DNA of 64,000 nt from the NCBI RefSeq assembly GCF_964033635.1, contig NZ_OZ035533.1:6419001-6483000 (forward strand). Reading direction: 5' to 3'. Shown in pieces: positions 35,436 through 44,061 of the stretch. Numbering within the stretch: position 1 is the first letter of the stretch; every line of letters begins with the position of its first letter. The notes below the pieces were generated by a model. The model made no database searches and was not told the DNA's origin. It saw only the letters and a list, made by a program, of their open reading frames with translations. The stretch is from Chitinophaga sp. MM2321 (lineage in GTDB: Bacteria > Bacteroidota > Bacteroidia > Chitinophagales > Chitinophagaceae). The position numbers were made by a program, and so were the translations under genes.

Positions 35436-36581
35436 CTAAATTATTCTTTTGCTTTCTTTGTTAATCAATACTACACCGGGTTTTGTTCCGGTACGGAAAC
35501 TACCGTATTTGTCGTTGATGCCGAGTGCTTTGGCCCCGTTGCTGGTAGCCCACTGTAAAATTTCTTCCAGGGGGATATCCGGATAATGGGCGCGGATCGT
35601 TTTTATTTCTTCCCACACAGACAACTGATGGTTGGATGCCAGGCTATCTGTTCCCAGGGTAATATTACAATTGAATTGCCGGAAGAGTTGAATATCCGGC
35701 AAGCGGTTTTCTATATACAGGTTTGCCTGCGGGCAGAGGCACCACCAGGTTTCTACCGGTTGTTGCAGCGCAAACGCAATATCCTGTCCGGTTGTATACG
35801 TATTATGAACGAGCAGGATTTTATTTTGGGAGAAGACCGGCAGGTAAGCCTCCAGGCTATTGCTACCGGGGGCTTTGAATGCACTGATATCCATGCCGAA
35901 GTGGTGATAGAAATCAAGGAAGTCGCCCGTTTTGCTGGTGTATAGCTCATTTTCGGCCATACATTCCTGGTTATGGATGCTGACCGGCGCATTGCCAGGC
36001 GTACCTGCCAGCAGGCTGAACAGGGGTTTGCTGACAGAATAGGGCGCATGGGGTACGATGGAGGAGTTGTGCAGGGGGCCGTTTATAGCGCGGAACGCTG
36101 CTAAAATATCCATGCTGTAGGTGTAGCGGGCGTTGGCGCCGGCATCTACAAAGCCCATGCATTCAATAAAGGAATGATAGTAAAGGCCGTGTTGTTGCTT
36201 TTGGGGCAGGGTGGCGGTACTGTTGCAGATGTCACCTACTGCGGCGATGCCGCTTTCCCACATGGCCTGTGCGGCCACTGCTATGGCGGCGGATTGCCCG
36301 TCAATGTTGGTGTTGCGGGCTTGCATCACCTGGGTGAGGAAGGCGGGCAGCCCTGTTTTTTCCGGGATCACCCCTTTCATGTGGGATAATTCCAGGTGAC
36401 AATGCGCGTTTATGAATCCGGGGCATAAAATACCATCCAGTTCTGACACATCGGCTCCGGCTTCCTCTTCGGCTACAATGCCCGCCACTACGCCGTTTTC
36501 GTCAATTATAAGCACCTTGCCGGGACCGAGTAACCGCTCCCCGTTGAATATATCCTTTCCTTTTAATTTGATCTGTTTCAA
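35436..36581 (-). CDS. Amidohydrolase / nucleoside-type deaminase (MtaD-like family)
   Basis: The 381-residue protein has the metal-dependent hydrolase pattern: CPGFINAHCHLELSHMKG (HxH, about residue 59), IVPHAPYSVS, SIHNQECMAENELY with a catalytic-type H and E, ILLVHNTYT, and TLGTDSLASNHQLSVWEEI with the metal-binding aspartate. The HLELSHMKG form is typical of MtaD/SAH-deaminase/aminofutalosine-deaminase relatives. It likely deaminates a purine-type substrate; aminofutalosine deaminase (menaquinone route) is possible but no other mqn gene is here. It is the first gene of a pair with mscS. Confidence 0.8.
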   Translation of the reverse strand: MKQIKLKGKDIFNGERLLGPGKVLIIDENGVVAGIVAEEEAGADVSELDGILCPGFINAHCHLELSHMKGVIPEKTGLPAFLTQVMQARNTNIDGQSAAIAVAAQAMWESGIAAVGDICNSTATLPQKQQHGLYYHSFIECMGFVDAGANARYTYSMDILAAFRAINGPLHNSSIVPHAPYSVSKPLFSLLAGTPGNAPVSIHNQECMAENELYTSKTGDFLDFYHHFGMDISAFKAPGSNSLEAYLPVFSQNKILLVHNTYTTGQDIAFALQQPVETWWCLCPQANLYIENRLPDIQLFRQFNCNITLGTDSLASNHQLSVWEEIKTIRAHYPDIPLEEILQWATSNGAKALGINDKYGSFRTGTKPGVVLINKESKRII

Positions 36582-36610
36582 TAACCTGATATTTAATTAA
36601 GTTAATGATT

Positions 36611-36618
36611 TAATTTTG
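36611..36618 (+). promoter_or_regulatory. -7 element TAATTTTG for prfA
   Basis: An exact TAnnTTTG match, 61 bases before the prfA start at 36680. It would give a leader of about 55 bases. Confidence 0.45.
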
Positions 36619-36679
36619 CAACCCGATTGGCGGTATCATCTACCCGGTTGGGAACGATACGCAAAAGTCAAAGATAATT

Positions 36680-37744
36680 ATGATAGACAAACTGGAAGCT
36701 ATAAAAGGCCGTTTTGAACAGGTATCGCTGGCCCTTACCAACCCTGCGGTGGTAAGTGATAACAAAAAGTTTGGCCAGCTTAGCAAAGAATACCGTCAGC
36801 TGGAAAGGATCGTTAAGGCATATGATGCCTACCGCTCCCTGCTGGACAATATCGCATTTAACAAAGAAGTACTGGATAGTGGAGATGATGAAATGCGGGA
36901 ACTGGCAAAAGCTGAAACCGAAGAACTCCAGGAACAGAAGGTGGCGCAGGAAGAAATGATCCGCAACCTCCTGATCCCGAAAGATCCGCAGGATGAAAAG
37001 AATGCGATCCTGGAAATACGCGCCGGTACCGGCGGTGATGAGGCCAGCCTGTTTGCCGGCGACCTGATGCGGATGTACCTGCGTTACTGCGAACTCAAAG
37101 GATGGACGACCAACCTGCTGAACGAGAATGCCGGTTCTGCCGGTGGTTTTAAGGAAGTGGTGCTGGAAGTGAACGGGGAAGATGTATATGGTACGCTGAA
37201 ATTTGAATCAGGCGTACACCGCGTACAGCGTGTACCGGCTACGGAAGGTTCCGGCCGTGTGCATACCTCTGCGGCTACGGTAGCGGTATTGCCCGAAGCG
37301 GAAGAAGTGGATGTGGATGTACGGGAAGCAGATATTAAAATGGATACCTTCCGCTCCTCTGGTGCGGGTGGTCAGCACGTAAACAAAACGGAGTCGGCGG
37401 TAAGGTTAACGCATATTCCTACCGGCGTGGTGGTTGAATGCCAGGAGGGCCGCAGCCAGCACTCCAACCGGGAAATAGCCATGAAGATGTTACGTACACG
37501 GATCTACGAAGCTGCGGTGCGTAAACATGAAGATGCCATTGCTTCTAAGCGTAAAAGCCTTGTATCTACCGGTGACCGCTCTGCTAAAATACGCACCTAT
37601 AACTACCCACAGGGGCGTGTTACAGATCATCGTATCGGCATGACCGTTTACAACCTCGATGCTTTTATGAACGGGGAAATTAAAGATATGGTAGATGCTC
37701 TCCAGTTTGCCGAAAACGCGGAGAAGCTGAAACAAGGCGGCTAA
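36680..37744 (+). CDS. prfA: Peptide chain release factor 1
   Basis: The 354-residue protein has the class I release-factor layout. It contains the tripeptide anticodon PAT in VQRVPATEGSGRVHTSA (about 186-202), which marks RF1 (UAA/UAG) and not RF2. The peptidyl-tRNA hydrolysis motif GGQ lies in SSGAGGQHVNKTESAVRL (about 226-243). The length fits RF1 (about 355-360). It acts on the ribosome to release finished proteins. A 19-bp perfect hairpin follows the stop. Confidence 0.96.
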   Translation: MIDKLEAIKGRFEQVSLALTNPAVVSDNKKFGQLSKEYRQLERIVKAYDAYRSLLDNIAFNKEVLDSGDDEMRELAKAETEELQEQKVAQEEMIRNLLIPKDPQDEKNAILEIRAGTGGDEASLFAGDLMRMYLRYCELKGWTTNLLNENAGSAGGFKEVVLEVNGEDVYGTLKFESGVHRVQRVPATEGSGRVHTSAATVAVLPEAEEVDVDVREADIKMDTFRSSGAGGQHVNKTESAVRLTHIPTGVVVECQEGRSQHSNREIAMKMLRTRIYEAAVRKHEDAIASKRKSLVSTGDRSAKIRTYNYPQGRVTDHRIGMTVYNLDAFMNGEIKDMVDALQFAENAEKLKQGG

Positions 37745-37755
37745 GTTGTCTTTAA

Positions 37756-37801
37756 AATTGATAAGTATGATTAGTCATCCCGCTAATCATACTTATCAAT
37801 T
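37756..37801. repeat. 19-bp perfect inverted repeat after prfA
   Basis: Left arm 37756-37774 (AATTGATAAGTATGATTAG) and right arm 37783-37801 are exact complements around an 8-base loop. No T tract follows, so it is not a typical intrinsic terminator. It is AT-rich, like several of the long hairpins in this window. Confidence 0.75.
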
Positions 37802-37926
37802 AAGTTGCTATGATTTTTTCAGCCGCCACACTTACTTTTCGCAAATTATCCTACATTTAGTTGGCGGTCGCAGCATTTATTCATGTTGCTTCGCGATTCT
37901 TATTCTCCCCTAAAATCCATATTATC

Positions 37927-38511
37927 ATGTTAGAGCAATTAATGGAACTCGTTCGCGAAAATGCGCAGGGCGCGGTTGTAAACAATCCTGATGTCCCGAA
38001 TGAAAAAAATGAAGCGGTAATTGGCGCTGCTACTGAATCTATTGCCAGTGGCATACAGCAGCAGCTGGCCAGTGGCAATGCAAAGGAAGTGCTGGCTTTA
38101 TTAGGTGGCCAGGCTGATGTATCTGCACAGGACAACCCGGTAGTGGGTAATATTTCCAATAACCTGGTAGGTACATTGCTGGAGAAATTCAACCTGGACA
38201 AAGGTACTGCCATGAAACTGGCTAGTACGCTGATACCGGGTGTACTGGGGTCGCTGGTAAGCAAAACCAATGATCCGGCTAACAGCAGCTTTAGTTTGGA
38301 CGGGATCCTTAATTCTTTAACGGGCGGTTCCGCGCAGGGTATCAACCTGCAGGGTGTGCTTGGTAAATTGAAAGGTGGTCTGGATAAGGATGGTGATGGC
38401 GATGTGGATTTTAATGACCTTACAAGTTTGCTGAGCAATGGCGCGCAACAGCAACAACAGGGTAATAGTGGCGGCGGAATTGGTGGCCTCTTGAAGAACC
38501 TTTTGGGCTGA
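37927..38511 (+). CDS. DUF937-like protein with an EF-hand-type loop
   Basis: ATG at 37927 is chosen; the 22 codons upstream in frame start at TTG and look non-coding. The 194-residue protein is rich in Ala, Gly, Asn and Gln. It has helical segments such as NAKEVLALLGGQADVSAQD and GTLLEKFNLDKGTAMKLAST, then IPGVLGSL, a pattern like DUF937. Near residue 154 is a calcium-type loop DKDGDGDVDFNDL, followed by a Gln run and a glycine-rich tail ending GGLLKNLLG. No signal peptide is evident. Function is unknown. Confidence 0.7.
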   Translation: MLEQLMELVRENAQGAVVNNPDVPNEKNEAVIGAATESIASGIQQQLASGNAKEVLALLGGQADVSAQDNPVVGNISNNLVGTLLEKFNLDKGTAMKLASTLIPGVLGSLVSKTNDPANSSFSLDGILNSLTGGSAQGINLQGVLGKLKGGLDKDGDGDVDFNDLTSLLSNGAQQQQQGNSGGGIGGLLKNLLG

Positions 38512-38671
38512 TCTTTGTTTTTTTGTTGTAGTAACGGTTCCCAGCCCACGGGACGGTGTTAAAATTGTATGTGTTTTAATAATTATGTATAAATTTAATT
38601 GCTGTTTTTTTGGTTCCTGTTTACTTATAATAATCAATAAGTTGCGAAACAAAAATGAAACTGGCAAAGTA

Positions 38672-38700
38672 TTTGTTTACCAGTTTTTCAATTACTTTTG
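38672..38700 (+). promoter_or_regulatory. Bacteroidota promoter TTTG-N17-TACTTTTG for OmpA lipoprotein
   Basis: TTTG at 38672-38675 and TACTTTTG at 38693-38700 (exact TAnnTTTG) are 17 bases apart, within the spacing known for this phylum. The inferred transcript start near 38707 supports translation from 38742 instead of the upstream in-frame ATG at 38655. Confidence 0.65.
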
Positions 38701-38741
38701 TCATCCTTATCATAATAACCTTCATGTTTAAAATTACTACG

Positions 38742-39422
38742 ATGAAAAAATTCAATGTTCTGGTAGCTATGGTCTTATCTGTAACCATGTTATTCAGTTG
38801 TAAAACCTGGCAGGGCATGGACAATACAAAGAAAGGTGCTGCGATAGGTGTTGGTGGTGGTGCTGCTGCCGGAGCCGTAATTGGTAAAGTGGCTGGTAAC
38901 ACGGCACTGGGTGCTATCATAGGTGCTGCATTAGGTGGTGCTGGTGGTGCCTTGATCGGTAAAAAGATGGATAAACAGGCGCAGGAAATCAAAACAGAAG
39001 TACCGAATGCTACAGTAGAACGTGTTGGTGAAGGTATCAATGTAACTTTTGACGCTGGCGTACTGTTTGGTTTTGATAAATCTGATCTGTCTGCTGTTGC
39101 CAAGGAGAATATTCAGCAACTGGCCGCTGTATTAAACAAATATCCTGATACATATGTACGTGTAGAAGGTCATACGGATGATAAGGGTACAGATGCTTAC
39201 AACCTTGGTTTATCTGAAAGAAGAACCAACAGTGTAGTAGCTTACCTGAAAGCGCAGGGTGTTGCAGCTAATCGTATCCAGGGTTTCTGGTATGGTAAGA
39301 GTCAGCCTAAAGTGCCGAACGATTCAGAAGCTAACCGTGCTATAAACCGCCGTTGCGAGTTCTCTATCTTTGCAAACGACAAGATGAAGACAGACGCGAA
39401 GAAAGAAGCTGGTCAGCAGTAA
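38742..39422 (+). CDS. OmpA-family lipoprotein with glycine-zipper region
   Basis: Start 38742 gives 226 residues with signal peptide and lipobox LFSC (cysteine 20). A glycine-zipper hydrophobic segment follows (AAIGVGGGAAAGAVIGKVAG and AIIGAALGGAGGALIGKKMD, about 32-75). The C-terminal OmpA peptidoglycan-binding domain carries VRVEGHTDDKGTDAYNLGLS, then ERRTNSV (about 140-165) and NRAINRRCEFSI. It probably links the outer membrane to the peptidoglycan. The longer frame from 38655 adds a second hydrophobic stretch and is rejected because the promoter lies inside it. Confidence 0.9.
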   Translation: MKKFNVLVAMVLSVTMLFSCKTWQGMDNTKKGAAIGVGGGAAAGAVIGKVAGNTALGAIIGAALGGAGGALIGKKMDKQAQEIKTEVPNATVERVGEGINVTFDAGVLFGFDKSDLSAVAKENIQQLAAVLNKYPDTYVRVEGHTDDKGTDAYNLGLSERRTNSVVAYLKAQGVAANRIQGFWYGKSQPKVPNDSEANRAINRRCEFSIFANDKMKTDAKKEAGQQ

Positions 39423-39466
39423 TAAAACAGTAAAAAATAATTATTTCTCATAAGCAGATCTACATT

Positions 39467-39493
39467 CCCCTCTGGTTTCAGGGGGGATTTTTT
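39467..39493 (+). terminator. Rho-independent terminator after OmpA gene
   Basis: CCCCTCTG (39467-39474) pairs with CAGGGGGG (39479-39486) with one T-G wobble, loop GTTT, followed by A and six T residues. The convergent VanZ gene ends at 39492. Confidence 0.75.
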
Positions 39494-39881
39494 ATTTATT
39501 CCGGAAGAATAAGCGGAGTACGATTTTAAATACGATCACACCCGCAATGGCGCCCAATGTATCTGCTAAAACGTCGTACATATCAAAACTGCGGCCTACT
39601 GCCCAGTACTTCTGAATAAATTCGATAGCCAGCCCATAGCTGGCGGCCACCAGCACAAACAGGAATAAGGTAACAGCAGCAATATGTTTCTTCTGCCAGT
39701 AAACGCCCAGGCTTAAAAACAATACGATGCCGCCAAACATGCCGAAATGCACGATCTTATCGAAATGGATCTCGTCAAAAAAAGAGTTGGAGGGAAGATC
39801 TTTACTGGGTAACGTACACAAAACAAGAATCATGATGATCCATACAGTGGCCGGAATATAGTATTTCCAGATTTTCATCAT
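39492..39881 (-). CDS. VanZ-family membrane protein
   Basis: The 129-residue protein has four predicted membrane helices, with loop signatures TLPSKDLP, FDKIVHFGMFGGIVLFL (the conserved D-K-x-x-H-F block of VanZ) and AIEFIQKYWAVGRSFDMYDVLAD (E-x-x-Q and D-x-x-D). Founding members give low teicoplanin resistance, but in Bacteroidota these small proteins have no known task. Minus strand, next to gcvH but separated from it by a terminator. Confidence 0.82.
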   Translation of the reverse strand: MMKIWKYYIPATVWIIMILVLCTLPSKDLPSNSFFDEIHFDKIVHFGMFGGIVLFLSLGVYWQKKHIAAVTLFLFVLVAASYGLAIEFIQKYWAVGRSFDMYDVLADTLGAIAGVIVFKIVLRLFFRNK

Positions 39882-39936
39882 CCTATAAAAAAATTATAAT
39901 AATTATAATACGGGTTTCCTGAAAAGGCACTTAATG

Positions 39937-39982
39937 AAAAGGACAACGGGCTGTTATTGATAACGCAGCCCATTGTCCTTTT
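39937..39982 (-). terminator. Terminator of gcvH (minus strand)
   Basis: Arms 39937-39953 (AAAAGGACAACGGGCTG) and 39966-39982 pair at 16 of 17 positions. The minus-strand reading ends in TTTT. Confidence 0.75.
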
Positions 39983-40009
39983 TGTTATATAAGAATGTTG
40001 ATGGCGTAA

Positions 40010-40390
40010 TTATTCGCCTACCAGTGCCTGGTATGCAGCTGCATCCAGCAGTGCTGCTACATCAGCAGAATTGCTTAAAGTAACCTTCACCATCCAGCCT
40101 TTGCCGTATGGGTCCTGGTTTACCAGCTCGGGAGCTGCTTCCAGTGCAGGGTTAACTTCATTGATGGTGCCGGTAACCGGCATGAAGAGGTCAGATACTG
40201 TTTTAACAGCTTCTACAGTACCAAATACTTCTTCTGCGTTCACTGCTTTACCTACAGTGGTAATATCCACAAAAACGATATCACCTAACTCGCGTTGAGC
40301 AAATTCAGTAATACCAATAGTTGCAATGTTACCCTCTAATAAAACCCATTCGTGATCCTTTGTGTAACGCAGATTTGACGGAAAATTCAT
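40010..40390 (-). CDS. gcvH: Glycine cleavage system H protein
   Basis: The 126-residue protein matches GcvH in length and motifs: [20 protein letters not shown], then LGDIVFVDI, and [19 protein letters not shown] with the lipoyl lysine in AVKTVSD (near residue 63). It carries the aminomethyl group from glycine between the P, T and L proteins. These partner genes are not in the window. It ends with GKGWMVKV, a typical H-protein block. Confidence 0.95.
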   Translation of the reverse strand: MNFPSNLRYTKDHEWVLLEGNIATIGITEFAQRELGDIVFVDITTVGKAVNAEEVFGTVEAVKTVSDLFMPVTGTINEVNPALEAAPELVNQDPYGKGWMVKVTLSNSADVAALLDAAAYQALVGE

Positions 40391-40467
40391 AACAAGTTTG
40401 ATTTTGAGCCGTAAAAATACGGAAGAAATTACTAATCAGCTTAAAAAAGCCCCATTTCTTTATTTGG

Positions 40468-40809
40468 TTAGGCTTCGTCTGCTTCGTCCGAAAAATAGGC
40501 AATGATATGCTCTTTCAGGAAATGTTCCTGTTCGGTCATTTCCAGTTTTGGAACAGGTTGTAATTCTTTAAAATGAGGCCATCCGTCCTGGTCATAGCCA
40601 TCCAGCTCATAATAGCCGCTCTGGCTCAGGAGGGTACATACCGCTACGTGCATCAGGTCCTGCTTCTGTTCTTTGGTATATTTCTTTTTAAGGTTATTGA
40701 GTTCATTGATACCTATCAGGAAAAGTATAGCTTCCATGTTGGGTTGTTTACCGAATTTTTCGGTGAGCATATCATCTACACGCTTCCAGCGTTGCGCAAA
40801 ATCGTCCAT
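40468..40809 (-). CDS. Conserved small cytosolic protein, function unknown
   Basis: The 113-residue protein is acidic and probably helical, without signal peptide or membrane segment. It has RWKRVDDMLTEKFGKQPNME, AILFLIGINELNNLKKKYTKEQKQD and WPHFKELQPVPKLEMTEQE. I know no named domain; the regular length and clean frame suggest a real gene conserved among relatives. A -7 box precedes it on the minus strand. Confidence 0.75.
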   Translation of the reverse strand: MDDFAQRWKRVDDMLTEKFGKQPNMEAILFLIGINELNNLKKKYTKEQKQDLMHVAVCTLLSQSGYYELDGYDQDGWPHFKELQPVPKLEMTEQEHFLKEHIIAYFSDEADEA

Positions 40810-40864
40810 TTTTTATCTGTTTAATACTTATATCCGTTTAATAATAAAAGCTAATAGTTATCAG

Positions 40865-40872
40865 CAAATGTA
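40865..40872 (-). promoter_or_regulatory. -7 element TACATTTG before the 113-residue gene
   Basis: On the minus strand this reads TACATTTG, an exact TAnnTTTG match, 55 bases before the start codon at 40809. Confidence 0.45.
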
Positions 40873-41059
40873 CGTTATAAGGAAAAATATTATATAAATA
40901 TGCGGTAGCTTTATTAATTTGGGCGTCCACGTTAGGGGTATATACATGTAAAAGAGCCATGGTAGCAAGTTTAACAGCACTTTAACGGGGCATTCACACA
41001 CTGATAAGTTTTATTTGGCAAGAGAATGTTTATTTTAGCACACCTGAAAATCTATTAGC

Positions 41060-42061
41060 ATGGAAAATACATCGTCCGACATCCGGCAACTGAACGAAAA
41101 AATTCACCAGGCAAGTGCTTTTGTGGATCTCCTGAATATGGAGTTGAGTAAAGCAATTGTGGGCCAGCGTTATATGGTGGAAAGACTCCTCATCGGCTTA
41201 CTGGCGCAGGGGCACGTACTCCTGGAAGGTGTACCGGGTCTGGCAAAAACATTGTCTATCAAATCGCTGGCATCAGCGATCAATGCCAAATTCAGCCGCA
41301 TCCAGTTTACACCGGACCTGCTTCCGGCGGATGTGATAGGTACTATGATCTACAATCAGCAGCGTAATGAATTTATGGTGCGCAAAGGTCCCATCTTCGC
41401 CAATTTTATCCTGGCAGATGAAATCAACCGTGCCCCCGCCAAAGTACAGAGCGCCCTGCTGGAAGCCATGCAGGAAAGACAGATCACGATCGGTGATACC
41501 ACTTTCAAACTGGATGATCCTTTCCTGGTACTGGCTACACAAAACCCGATTGAACAGGAAGGTACTTATACCCTGCCTGAAGCACAGGTAGACCGTTTCA
41601 TGCTGAAAGTAGTGATCGGCTATCCTACTAAAGAAGAAGAAGTACATATCATCCGTCAGAACCTGAACCCGGATGCGGCCACACCTATCCGGCCGGTGAT
41701 CCAGCCTGCCGATATTATGGAAGCACGCAAACTGGTAAGGGAAGTGTATATGGATGAGAAGATTGAAAAATATATCATCGATATCGTTTTTGCTACCCGC
41801 AACCCTGAAGATTATAAGCTGCAGAAACTGAAGCCGCTTATTTCATACGGCGGTTCGCCGAGGGCCAGCATCAACCTGGCACTGGCAGCCAAAGCATATG
41901 CTTTTATGAGACGCCGGGGATATGTTATTCCTGAAGATATCCGTAGTATATGCTTCGACGTTATGCGCCACCGTGTAGGGCTGACTTATGAAGCAGAAGC
42001 AGAAAACGTAACAAGTGAAAACATCCTCAGTGAAATACTGAACACGGTAGAAGTGCCATAG
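41060..42061 (+). CDS. MoxR-family AAA+ ATPase of a Bat-type operon
   Basis: The 333-residue protein has Walker A LLEGVPGLAKT (G57-T64), a Walker B FILADEINRAP (D120, E121) and the sensor block LATQNPIEQEGTYTLPEAQVDRF. MoxR ATPases act as chaperones that fold or insert von Willebrand A proteins. Here the VWA protein gene lies three genes on. The four genes 41060-45072 run in one direction with short gaps (71, 24 and 42 bases), and together form a compact Bat-like cluster. Confidence 0.92.
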   Translation: MENTSSDIRQLNEKIHQASAFVDLLNMELSKAIVGQRYMVERLLIGLLAQGHVLLEGVPGLAKTLSIKSLASAINAKFSRIQFTPDLLPADVIGTMIYNQQRNEFMVRKGPIFANFILADEINRAPAKVQSALLEAMQERQITIGDTTFKLDDPFLVLATQNPIEQEGTYTLPEAQVDRFMLKVVIGYPTKEEEVHIIRQNLNPDAATPIRPVIQPADIMEARKLVREVYMDEKIEKYIIDIVFATRNPEDYKLQKLKPLISYGGSPRASINLALAAKAYAFMRRRGYVIPEDIRSICFDVMRHRVGLTYEAEAENVTSENILSEILNTVEVP

Positions 42062-42097
42062 CGCGGATTTTCGCCAAGACATTGCTCTTCGCGCCGG

Positions 42098-42130
42098 TCC
42101 GTTATTCGTAATCCGTTATCCGTAATTATC
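42098..42130 (+). repeat. Short tandem TCCGTTATTCGTAA repeat in the moxR-DUF58 gap
   Basis: TCCGTTATTCGTAA and TCCGTTATCCGTAA follow each other directly before the DUF58 start at 42133. A similar AT-rich block with AATTCGTAATT stands before batA at 44031-44056. The function is unknown; they look like recurrent intergenic words. Confidence 0.5.
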
Positions 42131-42132
42131 AC

Positions 42133-43002
42133 ATGTTAGATACAGCTGAAATATTAAAAAAGGTAAGACAGATAGAGATCAAGACGAAAGGGCTTACCAA
42201 TCATATTTTTGCAGGCGAATACCATAGTGCTTTCAAAGGACGCGGTATGTCGTTTAGTGAAGTAAGGGATTATCATTTCGGAGATGATGTGAGATCTATC
42301 GACTGGAATGTAACGGCGCGTTTCAACCACCCTTTTGTGAAGGTTTTTGAAGAAGAAAGAGAGCTGACGGTAATGCTGCTGGTAGATATGAGTGAAAGCT
42401 CTTCCTTCGGTACCAAAAAACAGGATAAGCGCGACCTGATTACAGAGTTGTGCGCCGTACTTGCTTTTTCGGCTATCAAAAATAATGATAAAGTAGGCGT
42501 GATCTTTTTCAGTGATGGAATGGAGAAATATATTCCGCCAAAAAAAGGTAAATCACATATTCTTTTCATTATCCGTGAACTACTATCGTTTACGCCTAAA
42601 CGAAAAGGAACCAACATTAAAGAAACGTTACGTTTCTTTAATAATGCTACCAAGAAGCGCAGTATCGTTTTTATGCTGAGCGATTTTTTATCCGGCAACT
42701 ACCAGGAAGCACTCAACATCGCTTCCAAAAGACATGATGTGGTGGGCGTTCAGGTATACGACCAGCGGGATAAAGAATTACCAACGGTAGGATTAATACA
42801 GGCGATAGATGCTGAAACCGGCGCTACACAATGGGTAGACACCGCAGACCGCCGGGTAAGACAATATTACGAGCAGCAATTTCAGCAGCATGCACAATAT
42901 TGTAAAAATGCTTTTATGAAAAGTGGTGCAGAACTTGTTACGATACGTACCGATGAAGATTATGTGAAGGTATTGCAAACATTTTTCCTGAACAGGGCAT
43001 AA
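42133..43002 (+). CDS. DUF58-domain protein of Bat operon
   Basis: The 289-residue protein opens with a DUF58 region: YHSAFKGRGMSFSEVRDYHFG, then DDVRSIDWNVTARFNHPFVK and LLVDMSESSSFG (a VWA-like first strand with D-x-S-x-S near 95). The family interacts with MoxR and BatA-type proteins. The gene lies between moxR and the BatD-like gene. No signal peptide; it is expected in the cytosol or at the inner membrane. Confidence 0.9.
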   Translation: MLDTAEILKKVRQIEIKTKGLTNHIFAGEYHSAFKGRGMSFSEVRDYHFGDDVRSIDWNVTARFNHPFVKVFEEERELTVMLLVDMSESSSFGTKKQDKRDLITELCAVLAFSAIKNNDKVGVIFFSDGMEKYIPPKKGKSHILFIIRELLSFTPKRKGTNIKETLRFFNNATKKRSIVFMLSDFLSGNYQEALNIASKRHDVVGVQVYDQRDKELPTVGLIQAIDAETGATQWVDTADRRVRQYYEQQFQQHAQYCKNAFMKSGAELVTIRTDEDYVKVLQTFFLNRA

Positions 43003-43026
43003 GTTATAAAGGAGAGCAAATTAAAC

Positions 43027-44019
43027 ATGTATAAACAGCAAGTTATAAGGCGTATATTTTTATGTTTCTTTGTTGGGTTGTTGTATCCTTTCAGCCTGCT
43101 GGCGCAGCACACGGTAGCTGTGTCTGCCCAGGCGGATACCAGCAGTATCAGGATTGGTGAGCAGATAAAAGTAGAACTGAGTGCCGCTGTTCCGGCCAAA
43201 CAATTCAACAGTGCTGATTTCAGGGTCCTGTTTCCGGTATTGCCTGATTCTATGGACCATTTTGAAGTAGTAGCACGTAGCGCCCTGGATACCACCACAC
43301 TACAGGATCAGAAAATTCTCCGGCAAACATTTACGGTTACCAGCTTTGACTCCGGCCATTGGGAATTTCCTCCCCTGAAATTTGAAGTATATGGCACCGC
43401 CGGCAGCAACAGTTATGATTCTTTGTTCAGCCAGCCGCTGGGAATAGATGTAAACACCGTAGCAGTAGATACCTCCAAAGCATTTAAGCCTATTAAAACG
43501 GTGAAAACAGTGCCCTGGAACATCTGGGATTACTGGATGTATATTGCTATAGGCCTGGCTGTAGTGCTGATAGCCCTGGGGCTTTGGTTGTATTTCCGCA
43601 AGCGACCTAAGAAAGTACCGGTGGCAGTACGGCCATCTGTAACGCCTTATGAACTGGCCATGCAGCAGTTGAAAACATTGAAAGAGGAGAAGTTATGGCA
43701 GCAGGGAGATATCAAACAATACTATACCAGGCTTACTGATATTTTGCGTACCTATTTTGAACACCAGTTTGGCATTGCTGCATTGGAACAAACCAGTGAA
43801 GAGCTGTTGCAGAACATCAAACCGGTGACCAAATTAAATCAGCAGCGGGATAAGCTGCGGGCACTACTGGCGATAGCGGATCTGGCCAAGTTTGCGAAGT
43901 TGCAGCCTACGGCTGATGAGCACGAGGATTGTTTGCATAAGGCAGAAGAGATCCTGGAGTGGACGAAGCCTAAAGTAGAGCCGGTAAATGAAGCAGCAAA
44001 CGAAAAGCCTACCGTATAA
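43027..44019 (+). CDS. BatD-like / DUF4381-like membrane protein
   Basis: The 330-residue protein has a signal peptide ending LLAQ (near residue 26) and a beta-rich extracytoplasmic part (about 27-170) of the oxygen-tolerance BatD style: SIRIGEQIKVELSAAVPAK, then FTVTSFDSGHWEFPPLKFEVYG. A membrane helix follows (about 178-198), then a cytosolic helical tail. It sits between the DUF58 gene and the VWA gene, as BatD-like genes usually do. The overall fold call is moderate, because the motif set is weak. Confidence 0.7.
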   Translation: MYKQQVIRRIFLCFFVGLLYPFSLLAQHTVAVSAQADTSSIRIGEQIKVELSAAVPAKQFNSADFRVLFPVLPDSMDHFEVVARSALDTTTLQDQKILRQTFTVTSFDSGHWEFPPLKFEVYGTAGSNSYDSLFSQPLGIDVNTVAVDTSKAFKPIKTVKTVPWNIWDYWMYIAIGLAVVLIALGLWLYFRKRPKKVPVAVRPSVTPYELAMQQLKTLKEEKLWQQGDIKQYYTRLTDILRTYFEHQFGIAALEQTSEELLQNIKPVTKLNQQRDKLRALLAIADLAKFAKLQPTADEHEDCLHKAEEILEWTKPKVEPVNEAANEKPTV

Positions 44020-44030
44020 TGGTTCTTCGC

Positions 44031-44056
44031 AATTCATCATTTGTAATTCGTAATTG
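44031..44056 (+). repeat. AT-rich TTCGTAATT words before batA
   Basis: AATTCATCATTTGTAATTCG followed by TAATTG precedes the start codon at 44062 by a few bases. It repeats TTCGTAAT words also seen at 42098-42130. Confidence 0.4.
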
Positions 44057-44061
44057 AAATA

